DNA from: CAYWMD01 sp964458575
GTDB lineage: Bacteria; Verrucomicrobiota; Verrucomicrobiia; Limisphaerales; JADLHS01
Assembly (NCBI GenBank): GCA_964458575.1
Contig: CAYWMD010000037.1
Span: 1-63,391 of the forward strand
Reading direction: 5' to 3'
Length of the DNA: 63,391 bases
This document shows positions 34,173 to 43,946 of the stretch, piece after piece; positions within the stretch are counted from its first letter, which is position 1, and each line of letters starts with the position of its first letter. Position numbers and translations under genes: made by a program. The notes beneath the pieces are model-generated. The model worked only from the letters and a program-made list of their open reading frames with translations, made no database searches and was not told the origin of the DNA.

Positions 34173-34925
34173 ATGAAAACGCCGGTGGCAATTCTGGGAA
34201 TTCTGGGACGATTTCTGGCGGTGCTGTGCCTGAGCGGGATGGCCGTGGCCGAAGCAAATCCTCCTCCCGTCACCACGCCGCATTCCATACCCAATGCGGC
34301 CAAACCCACCGTCGCCCCGAGCCAGAATCTTACGACCGAGGGTTTGCCGATAGCGACCACCCCAAGATTATCTCCCTGGACAAAGGAAATCGTGAAGCTG
34401 GCGCAATCGGGCATTGAAGAGCCCGTCATGCTGGCGTTCATAGACAATTCGGGATCGTTTGAACTCGGCGCCGACCAGATTGTTTACCTGAACGACATCG
34501 GAATTTCGGCGTCGGTGGTTGGCGCAATGCTGCAGCATGACCGCGAACTGGCTACAGGTGAGCGGTTGCTCACCATTGTCAGCGAGCCACCGTACGAACC
34601 TGTGTTTCCAGCAAAGCCAGTTTCCGCCGGCGCAATCGCGGTGGAATCCGTCAAACCGCTCGTGGTATCGCCGCCGGTTGTGGTCGAACCGCCAGCCCCG
34701 GTGTCCCCTCCGGTGACACAAACGCTGCAACTGGCCGCCCAAAGCAGCTTGGAAGCGACCAGCACCTTCGTCCCTGCGCCACAAACCCGGGCGTCCGAAA
34801 CCAAACGGCCGCAGTATCCCGTGCGCGAACCGCGCACCGTGGAACTCCTGCCACCGATCGTCTTCTTCAACACGGCCGAGGTCGTTCCCAATACACTGAT
34901 TGTTTACGGCTTTCCCGGGCAGTGA
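34173..34925 (+). CDS. Secreted proline-rich protein of unknown function
   Basis: A 250-residue exported protein. ATG 34173 starts a signal peptide (LGRFLAVLCLSGMAVAEA). After a proline-rich linker there is one helical block, RLSPWTKEIVKLAQSGIEEP through IVYLNDIGISASVVGAMLQH. That block looks like a small SHOCT-like or short sensor helical module I have seen near the start of secreted Verrucomicrobiota proteins. The remainder is rich in Pro, Val and Thr (PPVVVEPPAPVSPPVTQTLQ) and probably extended. I do not recognise the family. Confidence 0.6.
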   Translation: MKTPVAILGILGRFLAVLCLSGMAVAEANPPPVTTPHSIPNAAKPTVAPSQNLTTEGLPIATTPRLSPWTKEIVKLAQSGIEEPVMLAFIDNSGSFELGADQIVYLNDIGISASVVGAMLQHDRELATGERLLTIVSEPPYEPVFPAKPVSAGAIAVESVKPLVVSPPVVVEPPAPVSPPVTQTLQLAAQSSLEATSTFVPAPQTRASETKRPQYPVREPRTVELLPPIVFFNTAEVVPNTLIVYGFPGQ

Positions 34926-34988
34926 GGGATCGGGGACGGGATTATTCCTGCTTGCCCGGGCTCGAGACGATGCGCAGATTCTTCGCGC

Positions 34989-35591
34989 ATGAACCTTAAA
35001 TCAATAATCCAAGTGGGCAGGGGCTTGGTGACCGTGTTGTCAAGTTTGGTCGCGTCGAGTGCGGCTCCGGCCGACGACTTCAAACCCGAGTCCGGCTATA
35101 TCATCCTGTTCAACGGCAAGGACCTCACCGGTTGGGGATACCGGACGAACCAATTTGATGGAAAGACCACCAGTGAAGATGGCCGTTACACCGCCAGGGA
35201 TGGTGTGTTGGTGGTGAATCCGCACAATCCCGAGACCGGGCCGCGCATCCGGCAACTCTGGACTACCCGGGAGTTTCCGACGGACTTCAAGCTCAAGCTG
35301 GAGTTCCGTGCGGCCGTAAACGCGGACAGCGGCATCTTCATCCGCAAACCTCAACTCCAGTGTCGCGATTACGCGGTCGCTGGTCCGGACAAGTACAAAC
35401 AATTGAAAAAGTACCGACCGCAGGACTGGAATGAAATTGAAGTAACGGTGACCAATGGCAGCGCGTTTTGCGCGTGCAATGGCGAGGTCTTGGAAGCAGC
35501 CGTGCCGGTGCCGGCGACGGGGCCAATCGGCCTTGAAGCCGACCGCGGACAGATGGAATACCGCCGAATCCGACTCAAGGAACTTCCGTAA
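34989..35591 (+). CDS. DUF1080 (3-keto-disaccharide hydrolase-type) secreted protein
   Basis: A 200-residue exported protein (signal peptide ending near SSAAPADD). The mature part is a single DUF1080 jelly-roll: GYIILFNGKDLTGWGYRT, YTARDGVLVVNPHN, REFPTDFKLKLEFRAAVNAD, SGIFIRKPQLQCRDYAVAG, WNEIEVTVTNGSAFCACNGE and GPIGLEADRGQMEYRRIRLK. DUF1080 proteins include 3-keto-disaccharide hydrolases and related beta-glucosidase-type activities and are very numerous in Planctomycetes and Verrucomicrobiota. It closes the glycan-handling region. Confidence 0.88.
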   Translation: MNLKSIIQVGRGLVTVLSSLVASSAAPADDFKPESGYIILFNGKDLTGWGYRTNQFDGKTTSEDGRYTARDGVLVVNPHNPETGPRIRQLWTTREFPTDFKLKLEFRAAVNADSGIFIRKPQLQCRDYAVAGPDKYKQLKKYRPQDWNEIEVTVTNGSAFCACNGEVLEAAVPVPATGPIGLEADRGQMEYRRIRLKELP

Positions 35592-35698
35592 CCAGCCCGA
35601 ACGACAGGACTGGTTCTGTGGGTGGTCGGTGTTGCTTCAACAAATGCTTTTCCGCCTCGAAGTTGACTTTTGTGACCCAAACGATTAACGGGTGAAGC

Positions 35699-36622
35699 AT
35701 GCAACCAGCGCACCGAGTTCCGAGGTTCCCTGGCTTCCTGCCGACGCTGTGCGCGGGATTGGCACTGTGGCTCTCGGCGGGCCCGCTTCTGGCGCAGGCG
35801 ACGGGGGTCAAGATCGTCAGGGACCGTAGTGCCCAGTTCGACGCGCTGGTGCGGAAGGCGAATAAATACCGCGAGGAAGGCGCGCTGCTTTCACTCGACC
35901 AGGTGAAGAGGCAATTGTCGCGGACCTCCTGCTCGCTCAAGCTCCCAAAGCCATCCACGACGCGACTGGCTGACCGCGAAATCTGGCGGTTGAGCCAGGC
36001 GGCCCACGTCCGATTGGGCTGGCACTACCTCTGCAAAAAATGCGAGCACTGGCATCAGAACCTCGCGGGCGGTTACTTCATCACCACCAATGGCGTCATC
36101 GCGACGTGTTATCATGTGATCCAACCTGATGAAGAATTCCGGGAAGGTTTCCTCGTGGCTGCGACCGAAAGCGGCGAATTGCTGCCGGTGACGGAGGTGC
36201 TCGCCGTCAACGAGTGGGCCGACACGGCCATTCTTCACACCAAGGTCAGCGCACCGGTCACGCCGCTGGCTTTGAACAGCGAGGTGTATCCGGGCGACTC
36301 GGCCTGGTGTTACAGCGACCCGCTCGGGCGGTCAGGCTATTTCAGCAAAGGCATCGTCAACCGCTTTTACGTGCTGAGGCGACACCGCGAAGAGTCTGTC
36401 CGCATGGAAGTCTCCACGGATTGGGCGCCCGGCTCGAGCGGTGCGGCGGTCCTGGATGAGTGTGGCAACGCCATCGGGCATGTCTCGGAAATCTCCTCCA
36501 CCGGCACCCGTCGCGCGCGAGGATCGAACCCAGGCTCCGGGGCGGATTCCTCGATGATCGTTTTCCATTGTGCCGCGCGCGCAGCCGACGTGATCTCGCT
36601 GGTCAGAGCACCAAAGGAATAG
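35699..36622 (+). CDS. Secreted trypsin-fold serine protease
   Basis: A 307-residue exported protein (signal peptide LCAGLALWLSAGPLLAQA). After a charged helical segment there is a trypsin-like peptidase domain with a complete triad: His139 (IATCYHVI), Asp175 (NEWADTAIL) and Ser247 (APGSSGAAV). A CKKCEHWH stretch just before the first strand carries two cysteines and two histidines that could bind a metal or form a disulfide; this is not standard for the family. No PDZ domain is present, unlike DegP. It stands alone between the DUF1080 gene and a convergent phosphatase gene (14 bases between stops). Confidence 0.85.
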   Translation: MQPAHRVPRFPGFLPTLCAGLALWLSAGPLLAQATGVKIVRDRSAQFDALVRKANKYREEGALLSLDQVKRQLSRTSCSLKLPKPSTTRLADREIWRLSQAAHVRLGWHYLCKKCEHWHQNLAGGYFITTNGVIATCYHVIQPDEEFREGFLVAATESGELLPVTEVLAVNEWADTAILHTKVSAPVTPLALNSEVYPGDSAWCYSDPLGRSGYFSKGIVNRFYVLRRHREESVRMEVSTDWAPGSSGAAVLDECGNAIGHVSEISSTGTRRARGSNPGSGADSSMIVFHCAARAADVISLVRAPKE

Positions 36623-36636
36623 CCGCCCCGCGGGAT

Positions 36637-37305
36637 TCAGACGGTGGAAGCAGATCGGGACAGCAACAACCGCTCGATTTCGGCGTAGCTCGATACCACC
36701 TGAGTCGCCGCGCGCAGTTCGGCGGCGGGATGGGTATTGGTGATGGCGATCACTTTCATACCGGCGGCCAATCCCGCAGCTACGCCGGGTTTGGAATCTT
36801 CGATCACCCAACACGCTTCCGGCGGCACGCCCAGCATCTCTGCCGCGCGCAGAAAAATGTCGGGCGCGGGCTTGCCACGCTTTACCTCTCCGGCGGTGAC
36901 GGTGACCGAAAAGAAACGCCGCAGGTCTTGCAGCGCAAGTACGGCTTCAACTACGGGCCGTTCCGAGCCGGAAGCCAGGCCGAGTTTGCAGACGCGCGCA
37001 AGCTTCTCGACCAGTTGCGCCAGGCCGTCGAAGATGGGTTCTTCGCGCCGGATGATTTCCAGCACGCGATCCCTTTTCATTTTCATAAGATCGGCCAGCG
37101 GCTGCGGCGGGTTGTGGCGCGTGACGAAATCCACCCACAGCTCGTGATCCGAGCGGCCGATGTAATCCGGCCAGTGGACCCCGTGCGTTTCGCCGTAGCC
37201 AAGCTCGCGGACGACTTCGAGGAACGCGCGTTCGTGGCGCGGTTCGCTGTCCACGATCACGCCGTCCATGTCGAAGATTACCGCCTGAAAACCTGGGGCA
37301 GTCAT
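36637..37305 (-). CDS. HAD-superfamily phosphatase, beta-phosphoglucomutase-like
   Basis: A 222-residue cytosolic HAD protein. Motif I is VIFDMDGVIVDSEP (nucleophile and acid/base Asp in DMDG), motif II is LGLASGSER, motif III/IV are RGKPAPDIFL and VIEDSKPGVAAGLAAGM. The helical cap after motif I is subfamily I (GYGETHGVHWPDYIGRSDHE). This set fits sugar-phosphate phosphatases or beta-phosphoglucomutases. Substrate not determinable from sequence. It is followed on the same strand upstream by a secreted protein gene. Confidence 0.88.
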   Translation of the reverse strand: MTAPGFQAVIFDMDGVIVDSEPRHERAFLEVVRELGYGETHGVHWPDYIGRSDHELWVDFVTRHNPPQPLADLMKMKRDRVLEIIRREEPIFDGLAQLVEKLARVCKLGLASGSERPVVEAVLALQDLRRFFSVTVTAGEVKRGKPAPDIFLRAAEMLGVPPEACWVIEDSKPGVAAGLAAGMKVIAITNTHPAAELRAATQVVSSYAEIERLLLSRSASTV

Positions 37306-37348
37306 CGGTGGGGTCGGGTGCGAGCGCTCGCTTGGATGGCCCTAGATT

Positions 37349-38269
37349 TCAGTATTTCACCCGAAAATATTTTGCCCCCGACCCGATCACGATTTGCGCC
37401 GTGTTGGTGTTGCCGTTGGAGGTGATGGCGGGTTGGGGAGACAGGTCCAGCCAGGCGGGCGCGGTGAGATTCGTCGCCACTTCCAGCGTCGCGCCATTCG
37501 TCAGTCCGACCCAGATGATCGCCAGGCTGTTGCCCGTGCGGGTTGCGGTGAGAATCGGCGCGCTGTATTGGCCGAGCACATCAATCTCCCAAATCAGAGG
37601 CGAGACATAGGCCACCGTATAGGTGTCATCGAAGCCCGTGAAGGGGTTCAACCCGTCGTCGGGATCGCGCATCTCACCGTCAATGTTGCCCACGGCGTAA
37701 AAGTCCAGATCGAGGTGCGTCACCCGCGCCGCCAACCGCCCGCCCGTGTCGGTCAATTGCGAGAGCACGACCCGCCAGTTGTTGACCGAGGCGCTGTTGA
37801 CCGTGCCTGAAGTGTGCGACTGCACATAGATCGGCGCGGTAAAGCTTTGGCCACCGTCCGTGGAAAACCGCACGGTATAGGTGTGAAAGACCCGCCCGTC
37901 GCGGCCGTTGTTCCCGCTGAACACGCGCACCTCCTTGATGTCTGCCGGGGCCGGCAGCGCGTAACGGATGCGTTTGGCCGGATTGCCCGTGCCGGGATAA
38001 TCACTCAGCAGACCGGTCAGGCCCGACACGCGCATCCCGAGGCTGTCGGTGAACGCCGGCAACTGGTCTGCCGGATCGGTGTTGGCCGGATACCAGCCGA
38101 GATCGCCCGGCAACTCGGTGGCGATCAGGCCCTGGATCAAGTCCGTCGAGCTGTAACTCGCCGCCAGATCACCCTCCTCGCCTTGGGTAACGTTGAGGAC
38201 CGGCGCGGCGTACCCTTGCAACACCAGAAAGGTGAGAACCCCAAGCACTAACTGACGGATCGTCTTCAT
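37349..38269 (-). CDS. Secreted protein of unknown function
   Basis: A 306-residue exported protein; ATG 38269 is chosen because it starts a signal peptide (MKTIRQLVLGVLTFLVLQGY). The mature part is beta-rich: LGWYPANTDPADQLPAF, RIRYALPAPADIKEVRVFSG, DGRVFHTYTVRFSTDGGQSF and ATRTGNSLAIIWVGLTNGAT. It may be a discoidin-like ligand-binding domain (the middle portion calculates a shift with respect to a reference state in related proteins). The tail LEVATNLTAPAWLDLSPQP...KYFRVKY is the C-terminal form common in secreted Verrucomicrobiota proteins. Function unknown. Confidence 0.65.
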   Translation of the reverse strand: MKTIRQLVLGVLTFLVLQGYAAPVLNVTQGEEGDLAASYSSTDLIQGLIATELPGDLGWYPANTDPADQLPAFTDSLGMRVSGLTGLLSDYPGTGNPAKRIRYALPAPADIKEVRVFSGNNGRDGRVFHTYTVRFSTDGGQSFTAPIYVQSHTSGTVNSASVNNWRVVLSQLTDTGGRLAARVTHLDLDFYAVGNIDGEMRDPDDGLNPFTGFDDTYTVAYVSPLIWEIDVLGQYSAPILTATRTGNSLAIIWVGLTNGATLEVATNLTAPAWLDLSPQPAITSNGNTNTAQIVIGSGAKYFRVKY

Positions 38270-38410
38270 AAGCGCTAAACTCGTTGCCCGTCTTCGTGTA
38301 ACACACCTGTACGAAGCTTTGCAAGCCTTTGGAATGGCAAAAGGCCAACGACCCGCCACCACTGGAAATGAACTTGGGACGCGGGTGGAACGCGTCCCCA
38401 CCAGTCTCCG

Positions 38411-39865
<1,455 letters not shown>

Positions 39866-39939
39866 GTTGGATTTACAATATACGATTTACGATTGACGCG
39901 CCGCTTGAAATCCGGCCGCGCTTTCAGAATTGTTAGCTT

Positions 39940-40446
39940 TCAACCCTGCGCTCCAAGCTGCAAGCGCGAGTCGGCCTGCAACATGGTTTTGAGGTTTTCC
40001 CAGTTTGCCTCGTTCATGTCATTGAACGCGTTCAAATAGACCGCGACGACTTCGGGCGGATATTTTGCGAGTAGCACGTCCACGGCGGTTTTCAATTTGG
40101 CGTCATCCATTGCGGGGGGCAAATCGTCCACCACGCCCTCCTTGTGTTCGATGCCGAGCGCGTTGAGAAAGTCCACGAGCATGGCCTGGTATTTTTTGAC
40201 GAGCCACGCGCGGATCAGCGTGGCGGCCATCTGATCCAGCGCGGGGCGGGTGAGTGTGGCGAGCATCGTGGCCTCGCGTTGGGCGCGCGGTTGCCGTTCG
40301 AGGAACACCGGCCGCAGGTGGCGGGCCTGGGCGACGGAGGCAAGCGCGGCCTTGTAGGTCGGCTTGTCCGATTCGAACGTGAAGGTGAGAATTTCGTTCG
40401 CCAATCCCGGCGAGACGAACCCGATCAATTCATGGGAAGCAAGCAT
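39940..40446 (-). CDS. Conserved small protein, function unknown
   Basis: A 168-residue mostly helical soluble protein: MLASHELIGFVSPGLANEIL, LASVAQARHLRPVFLERQPR, TRPALDQMAATLIRAWLVKK, YQAMLVDFLNALGIEHKEGV and KYPPEVVAVYLNAFNDMNEA. No membrane segment or catalytic motif. It is similar to small proteins I associate with gnd or lpx loci of Verrucomicrobiota, but I do not know a family name. It is 74 bases upstream of gnd on the same strand and may be co-transcribed with it. Confidence 0.65.
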   Translation of the reverse strand: MLASHELIGFVSPGLANEILTFTFESDKPTYKAALASVAQARHLRPVFLERQPRAQREATMLATLTRPALDQMAATLIRAWLVKKYQAMLVDFLNALGIEHKEGVVDDLPPAMDDAKLKTAVDVLLAKYPPEVVAVYLNAFNDMNEANWENLKTMLQADSRLQLGAQG

Positions 40447-40450
40447 GTGA

Positions 40451-40588
40451 CAAGTTCAAAGTTCAAAACTCAAACTTCAACCCAGGCTCCAGGGACGCGA
40501 TTCCCGGCCCCGGGGTGGCAGCACCACGACGTGGACCTGGAATCTCGGAACTTCCCGCGGACTTTGAACTTTGAGTTTTGAACTTTCA
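40451..40588. repeat. Facing AAAGTTCAAA-type inverted repeat
   Basis: Left arm 40451-40480 (CAAGTTCAAAGTTCAAAACT onward) and right arm 40561-40588 (ACTTTGAACTTTGAGTTTTG onward) share 17 complementary bases (TTTGAGTTTTGAACTTT). A related sequence occurs at 41541-41562 (TTTGAACTTTGAGTTTGGAAC region). They lie between lpxI and the next gene on the minus strand and could form a large cruciform or hairpin. Confidence 0.65.
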
Positions 40589-41410
40589 TTACACAACGGT
40601 CGTGACCGAGATTCTGTGCTGTTCGGCCAGCCGGGCGCAAGTTTCTTGTTCGAGCAGGAGCGACCGGCCGGCTTCCAGCGCCAGCACGGAAATCTTCGCC
40701 GCGGCGCAGGTTTCCAGCGTTCGCGGCCCGAGGCAGGGGATGTCGAAGCGCATGTCGTGGTCTGGCTTGGCCACCTTGATGGCGACGGCGCCGCCGTCCC
40801 GACCTGCCAGTTCGCCACCGCGCGCCAGGCACTTGTCGGTGCCTTCAAAGCCCTCGACGGCGAGCACCGTGCCGTCCTTCACCACCACGGTCTGGCCGAT
40901 TTCGAGGCGGGAAACTTCCTTCGCCATGCCAAAACCGAACGCAACGTCCTCCCGCTGATTCGCCGACAGTTTTGGACCGAGCAGGAAACCCGCGTTGGGC
41001 ATCAACGACGACAACCAGGGCGTGGCTGCGATCAAATCCACGCCGTCCTTTTTCAATTCTTCGGCAATCGCCCCGAAGATCGTGTGCGCGTTTCTTTTCT
41101 TGAGGCGAAGCAGCAAACCCATCGCCCGCAAATCGGGCCGCACGTCATAGAGATTCTTGGGCGCGATCTGGCCGGCCATCACGCATTGGTGGACGCCGCG
41201 GTCGGTGAAGGCGGCGATCAGTTTTCCGAGCTGGCCGACCTTGAGCCAGACGATGTCATCCACCAGCGGCGCCAGAGCCGGGTCGGTCTCGCCATCGAAG
41301 GCCACGGCCACCAGCCGCTGGACGCCCTGTCGCCGCGCTTCCCGCGCCAGAACCAGGGGTAACGACCGATTGCCGGCGATCAGGCCGAGGGCTTCTACGG
41401 TGGTGTTCAT
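40589..41410 (-). CDS. lpxI: UDP-2,3-diacylglucosamine diphosphatase LpxI
   Basis: A 273-residue enzyme that hydrolyses UDP-2,3-diacylglucosamine to lipid X and UMP in lipid A synthesis, the alternative to LpxH. It matches LpxI/DUF1009: LGLIAGNRSLPLVLAREARRQG at the N-terminus, VWLKVGQLGKLIAAFTDRGV, HQCVMAGQIAPKNLYD and, in the C-terminal domain, GKEVSRLEIGQTVVVKDGTVLAVEGFEGTD-type residues followed by KVAKPDHDMRFDIPCLGP. ATG 41410 is preferred to the upstream in-frame start at 41446, which adds a poor 12-residue leader. Presence of lpxI shows a Gram-negative envelope. It is divergent from the histidine kinase operon. Confidence 0.93.
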   Translation of the reverse strand: MNTTVEALGLIAGNRSLPLVLAREARRQGVQRLVAVAFDGETDPALAPLVDDIVWLKVGQLGKLIAAFTDRGVHQCVMAGQIAPKNLYDVRPDLRAMGLLLRLKKRNAHTIFGAIAEELKKDGVDLIAATPWLSSLMPNAGFLLGPKLSANQREDVAFGFGMAKEVSRLEIGQTVVVKDGTVLAVEGFEGTDKCLARGGELAGRDGGAVAIKVAKPDHDMRFDIPCLGPRTLETCAAAKISVLALEAGRSLLLEQETCARLAEQHRISVTTVV

Positions 41411-41670
41411 CGGACGTGTCCGGTCTTCGTGCAACGCATGGTTCATTTAAGGACAAAGCGGCGCAAAGTTCAAAGCCAAAGCACGGGCAGTGGCGAAATC
41501 GCCTGCATTTTATGGGTCGGTTCCGGGGACTTCGTTGGGGTTTGAACTTTGAGTTTGGAACGTTCGGTTGGTCTTCAAGGTGCTTTCCCTACGTTGGATG
41601 TTCCACGCCGCGCGTAGAGAAGCGATGTGAATCCCGATGGATCAATCGAGTGCGGCAGCGAAGTGTATTT

Positions 41671-43470
41671 ATGACGAAAGCCGAGCAAGCCCTCGCGCTG
41701 GGCGGGAGAATCGGTTTGGTGCAAGCCCAACCGTGGCGCGACGCCCACACCCCGAATCCATCGCGTTCCCTGGCGGTCGTGTTCATGGCGCTGATCGTGG
41801 CGTTGACATCGTGCGGCGGCAGTTGGGTTTGGTACGAAGGAACACAGATTCGCAAATGCCATCAGGAAATGAAGAGCAATGCCCCGGGCATTGCGGGGCG
41901 GAGCGAGATGGAATTTCTGGCGCGGGTGGGGCAGTGGCAACTGGTAACAACGCTGGTAATGGTGGCGGGCGGCGGGTTGTTGATTGCCATGACCGTCGGC
42001 AGCTTCCGGCAGCGGCGTCGGGCCTTCGTCCGGCAATTGTCGCAGACCGAGGGGGAGTGGAAATTGTTGGTGAGTAACCTACGTGCGGAATTGGACCAGC
42101 AGGAAGCGGCTCGAAGCGAACTGAGCAAACAAATGGAACAGTTGCACACCGAGATCACCAATCTGGCGCGCGAGAAGACTGTTTTGGCGGACGAATTGGA
42201 GCGTCGGCGCCGGACCGAGCGATCCCTGGCGCAGCAACGCCAGGAACTGGCCCGCTCCAAGGACGTCCTCGAACTCCACGTGCAGGCGCGCAAGCAGGAA
42301 GTCGCGAAGTTACAGCTGCGTTCGGATTTGATCCTTAACTCGGTCGTGGAGGGAATTTGCGGTTTCGATCTCCAGGGCCGGGTTACGTTTGCCAACCCGG
42401 CCGCGGCGCGCATCCTGGATTTGAGCGAGCAGGACATGATCGGGAAACCGGCGGAAAGCCTCTTTCCCGCCTTCAAGTCGGACAGTGGGCCGACGGCGCA
42501 CGCGAACAACGGGTTTCATCCGGTGGAAGTGGTGGCCACGCGCAGCAACGGGTCCACGTTTGCCGCCGAGTATATTCGCTCGCCCCTCCACGAGGACAAA
42601 CGCGTGGTGGGCGAAGTGCTGACGTTCAAGGATGTCACCGAGCGCAAACAGGCGGCGGAAATGCTGGCTCAACGGATGGCGGAACTGACGCGATCCAATG
42701 CGGAGCTGGAGCAGTTTGCCTTCGTGGCGTCGCACGACTTACAGGAGCCGTTGCGGAAAATCCAGGCGTTCGGCGACCGGCTCAAGGCCAAATTCGACGA
42801 AGCCAAACTCGAAACCGGCCGCGATTACCTCGAGCGGATGCAAAGCGCTGCCGCGCGCATGCAAACCCTGATCAACGACCTGCTCACGTTCTCGCGCGTC
42901 ATCCGGCGCACGGAACCGTTCACGCTGGTGGATCTCGCGGTGGTTGTGCGGGAGGTGCTGGGCGATCTTGAGGTCCGCATCGAGAAAACCGGCGCCAAGG
43001 TCGAGGTGGGCGGTCTGCCGACCATCGAGGCGGACGCGATGCAAATCCGGCAGTTGCTGCAAAACTTGATCGGCAATGCGCTCAAATTCCAACCGCCGGG
43101 GGCGGTGCCGGTCGTGAAGATTGAAGGCCGGGTTCTGGTTCAGCCCAGCGGGCGGGGCCGTCAGGCGATTTTCACCCGGCAGGCCGCTGACGGCGGCGAG
43201 GTTTCGTTGGGCGAGGAATTTTGCGAATTGACCGTGCAGGACAACGGCATCGGGTTCGATGAAAAATATCTCGACAAGATTTTTGCGGTATTCAGCCGGC
43301 TGCACGGGCGGCAGGAATACGAAGGCACCGGGATCGGGCTGGCCGTGTGCCAGCGCATTGCGGACCGCCACGGCGGGCACATCACCGCACGCAGCAAACC
43401 CGGCGCGGGTGCCACCTTTGTCGTTCGGCTGCCACTGAAGCAATTGACCCAAACACCCCAACCCGAATGA
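41671..43470 (+). CDS. Membrane sensor histidine kinase with PAS domain
   Basis: A 599-residue kinase. Two membrane segments (about 33-55 and 91-111) bracket a short outer loop. A coiled coil (about 120-210; RRTERSLAQQRQELARSKDV) leads into one PAS domain (ILNSVVEGICGFDLQGRVTF to about 315). The HisKA box has His355 (FVASHDLQEPLRKIQAF, phytochrome-kinase style) and the ATPase part has N box LLQNLIGNALKFQPPG and G boxes DNGIGFDEKYLDKIF and GTGIGLAVCQRIADRHGG. Start at 41671 (MTKAEQALAL) is where the protein-like sequence begins. The next gene's ATG overlaps its stop (ATGA). It most likely phosphorylates the single-domain regulator encoded next. Confidence 0.92.
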   Translation: MTKAEQALALGGRIGLVQAQPWRDAHTPNPSRSLAVVFMALIVALTSCGGSWVWYEGTQIRKCHQEMKSNAPGIAGRSEMEFLARVGQWQLVTTLVMVAGGGLLIAMTVGSFRQRRRAFVRQLSQTEGEWKLLVSNLRAELDQQEAARSELSKQMEQLHTEITNLAREKTVLADELERRRRTERSLAQQRQELARSKDVLELHVQARKQEVAKLQLRSDLILNSVVEGICGFDLQGRVTFANPAAARILDLSEQDMIGKPAESLFPAFKSDSGPTAHANNGFHPVEVVATRSNGSTFAAEYIRSPLHEDKRVVGEVLTFKDVTERKQAAEMLAQRMAELTRSNAELEQFAFVASHDLQEPLRKIQAFGDRLKAKFDEAKLETGRDYLERMQSAAARMQTLINDLLTFSRVIRRTEPFTLVDLAVVVREVLGDLEVRIEKTGAKVEVGGLPTIEADAMQIRQLLQNLIGNALKFQPPGAVPVVKIEGRVLVQPSGRGRQAIFTRQAADGGEVSLGEEFCELTVQDNGIGFDEKYLDKIFAVFSRLHGRQEYEGTGIGLAVCQRIADRHGGHITARSKPGAGATFVVRLPLKQLTQTPQPE

Positions 43471-43928
43471 ATCCCCCCAAGCAAAAGATAATCCTGATGG
43501 CCGAGGACGACGCGGATGATCGGCTGCTCGTGACGGACGCATTGGCGGCCTGCGCGTTGGACGGCGCCATCCGTTTCGTGGGCGATGGCGAGGAATTGCT
43601 GGATTACCTGCTGCATCGCGGCAAGTACCTCACGCCCGAATCGGCGCCGCGGCCGACGTTCATTCTCCTGGACCTGAACATGCCCAAGAAAGACGGCCGC
43701 CAGGCCTTGGCGGAGATTCGTGCCCACCCGGAACTGCGCCGGCTGCCGGTGGTGGTGTTTACCACGTCAAAAGCCGAGGCGGACGTGGAAGCAGTTTACG
43801 ACCTGGGCGCCAACTCCTTCGTGGTCAAACCGGTCGCGTTCGACGCCCTGGTGAAAATCGTGGGTCAGTTGGCGCAATACTGGTTCGGCATCGTCAAACA
43901 CCCGTCGCCACGGCATCAATTCACCTGA
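43467..43928 (+). CDS. Single-domain response regulator
   Basis: A 153-residue CheY/Rcp1-like receiver with no output domain. Acidic pocket AEDDADDRLL, phosphoacceptor Asp69 (FILLDLNMPKKDG), Thr in VVVFTTSKAE and Lys in NSFVVKPVAF are all present. Start ATGA overlaps the kinase stop, showing translational coupling. The Rcp1-type length with an extended C-terminus fits partners of phytochrome-style kinases. It probably passes phosphate between the two kinases of this operon or acts by protein contact. Confidence 0.93.
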   Translation: MNPPKQKIILMAEDDADDRLLVTDALAACALDGAIRFVGDGEELLDYLLHRGKYLTPESAPRPTFILLDLNMPKKDGRQALAEIRAHPELRRLPVVVFTTSKAEADVEAVYDLGANSFVVKPVAFDALVKIVGQLAQYWFGIVKHPSPRHQFT

Positions 43929-43946
43929 AAAACCGATTCACTTCAC

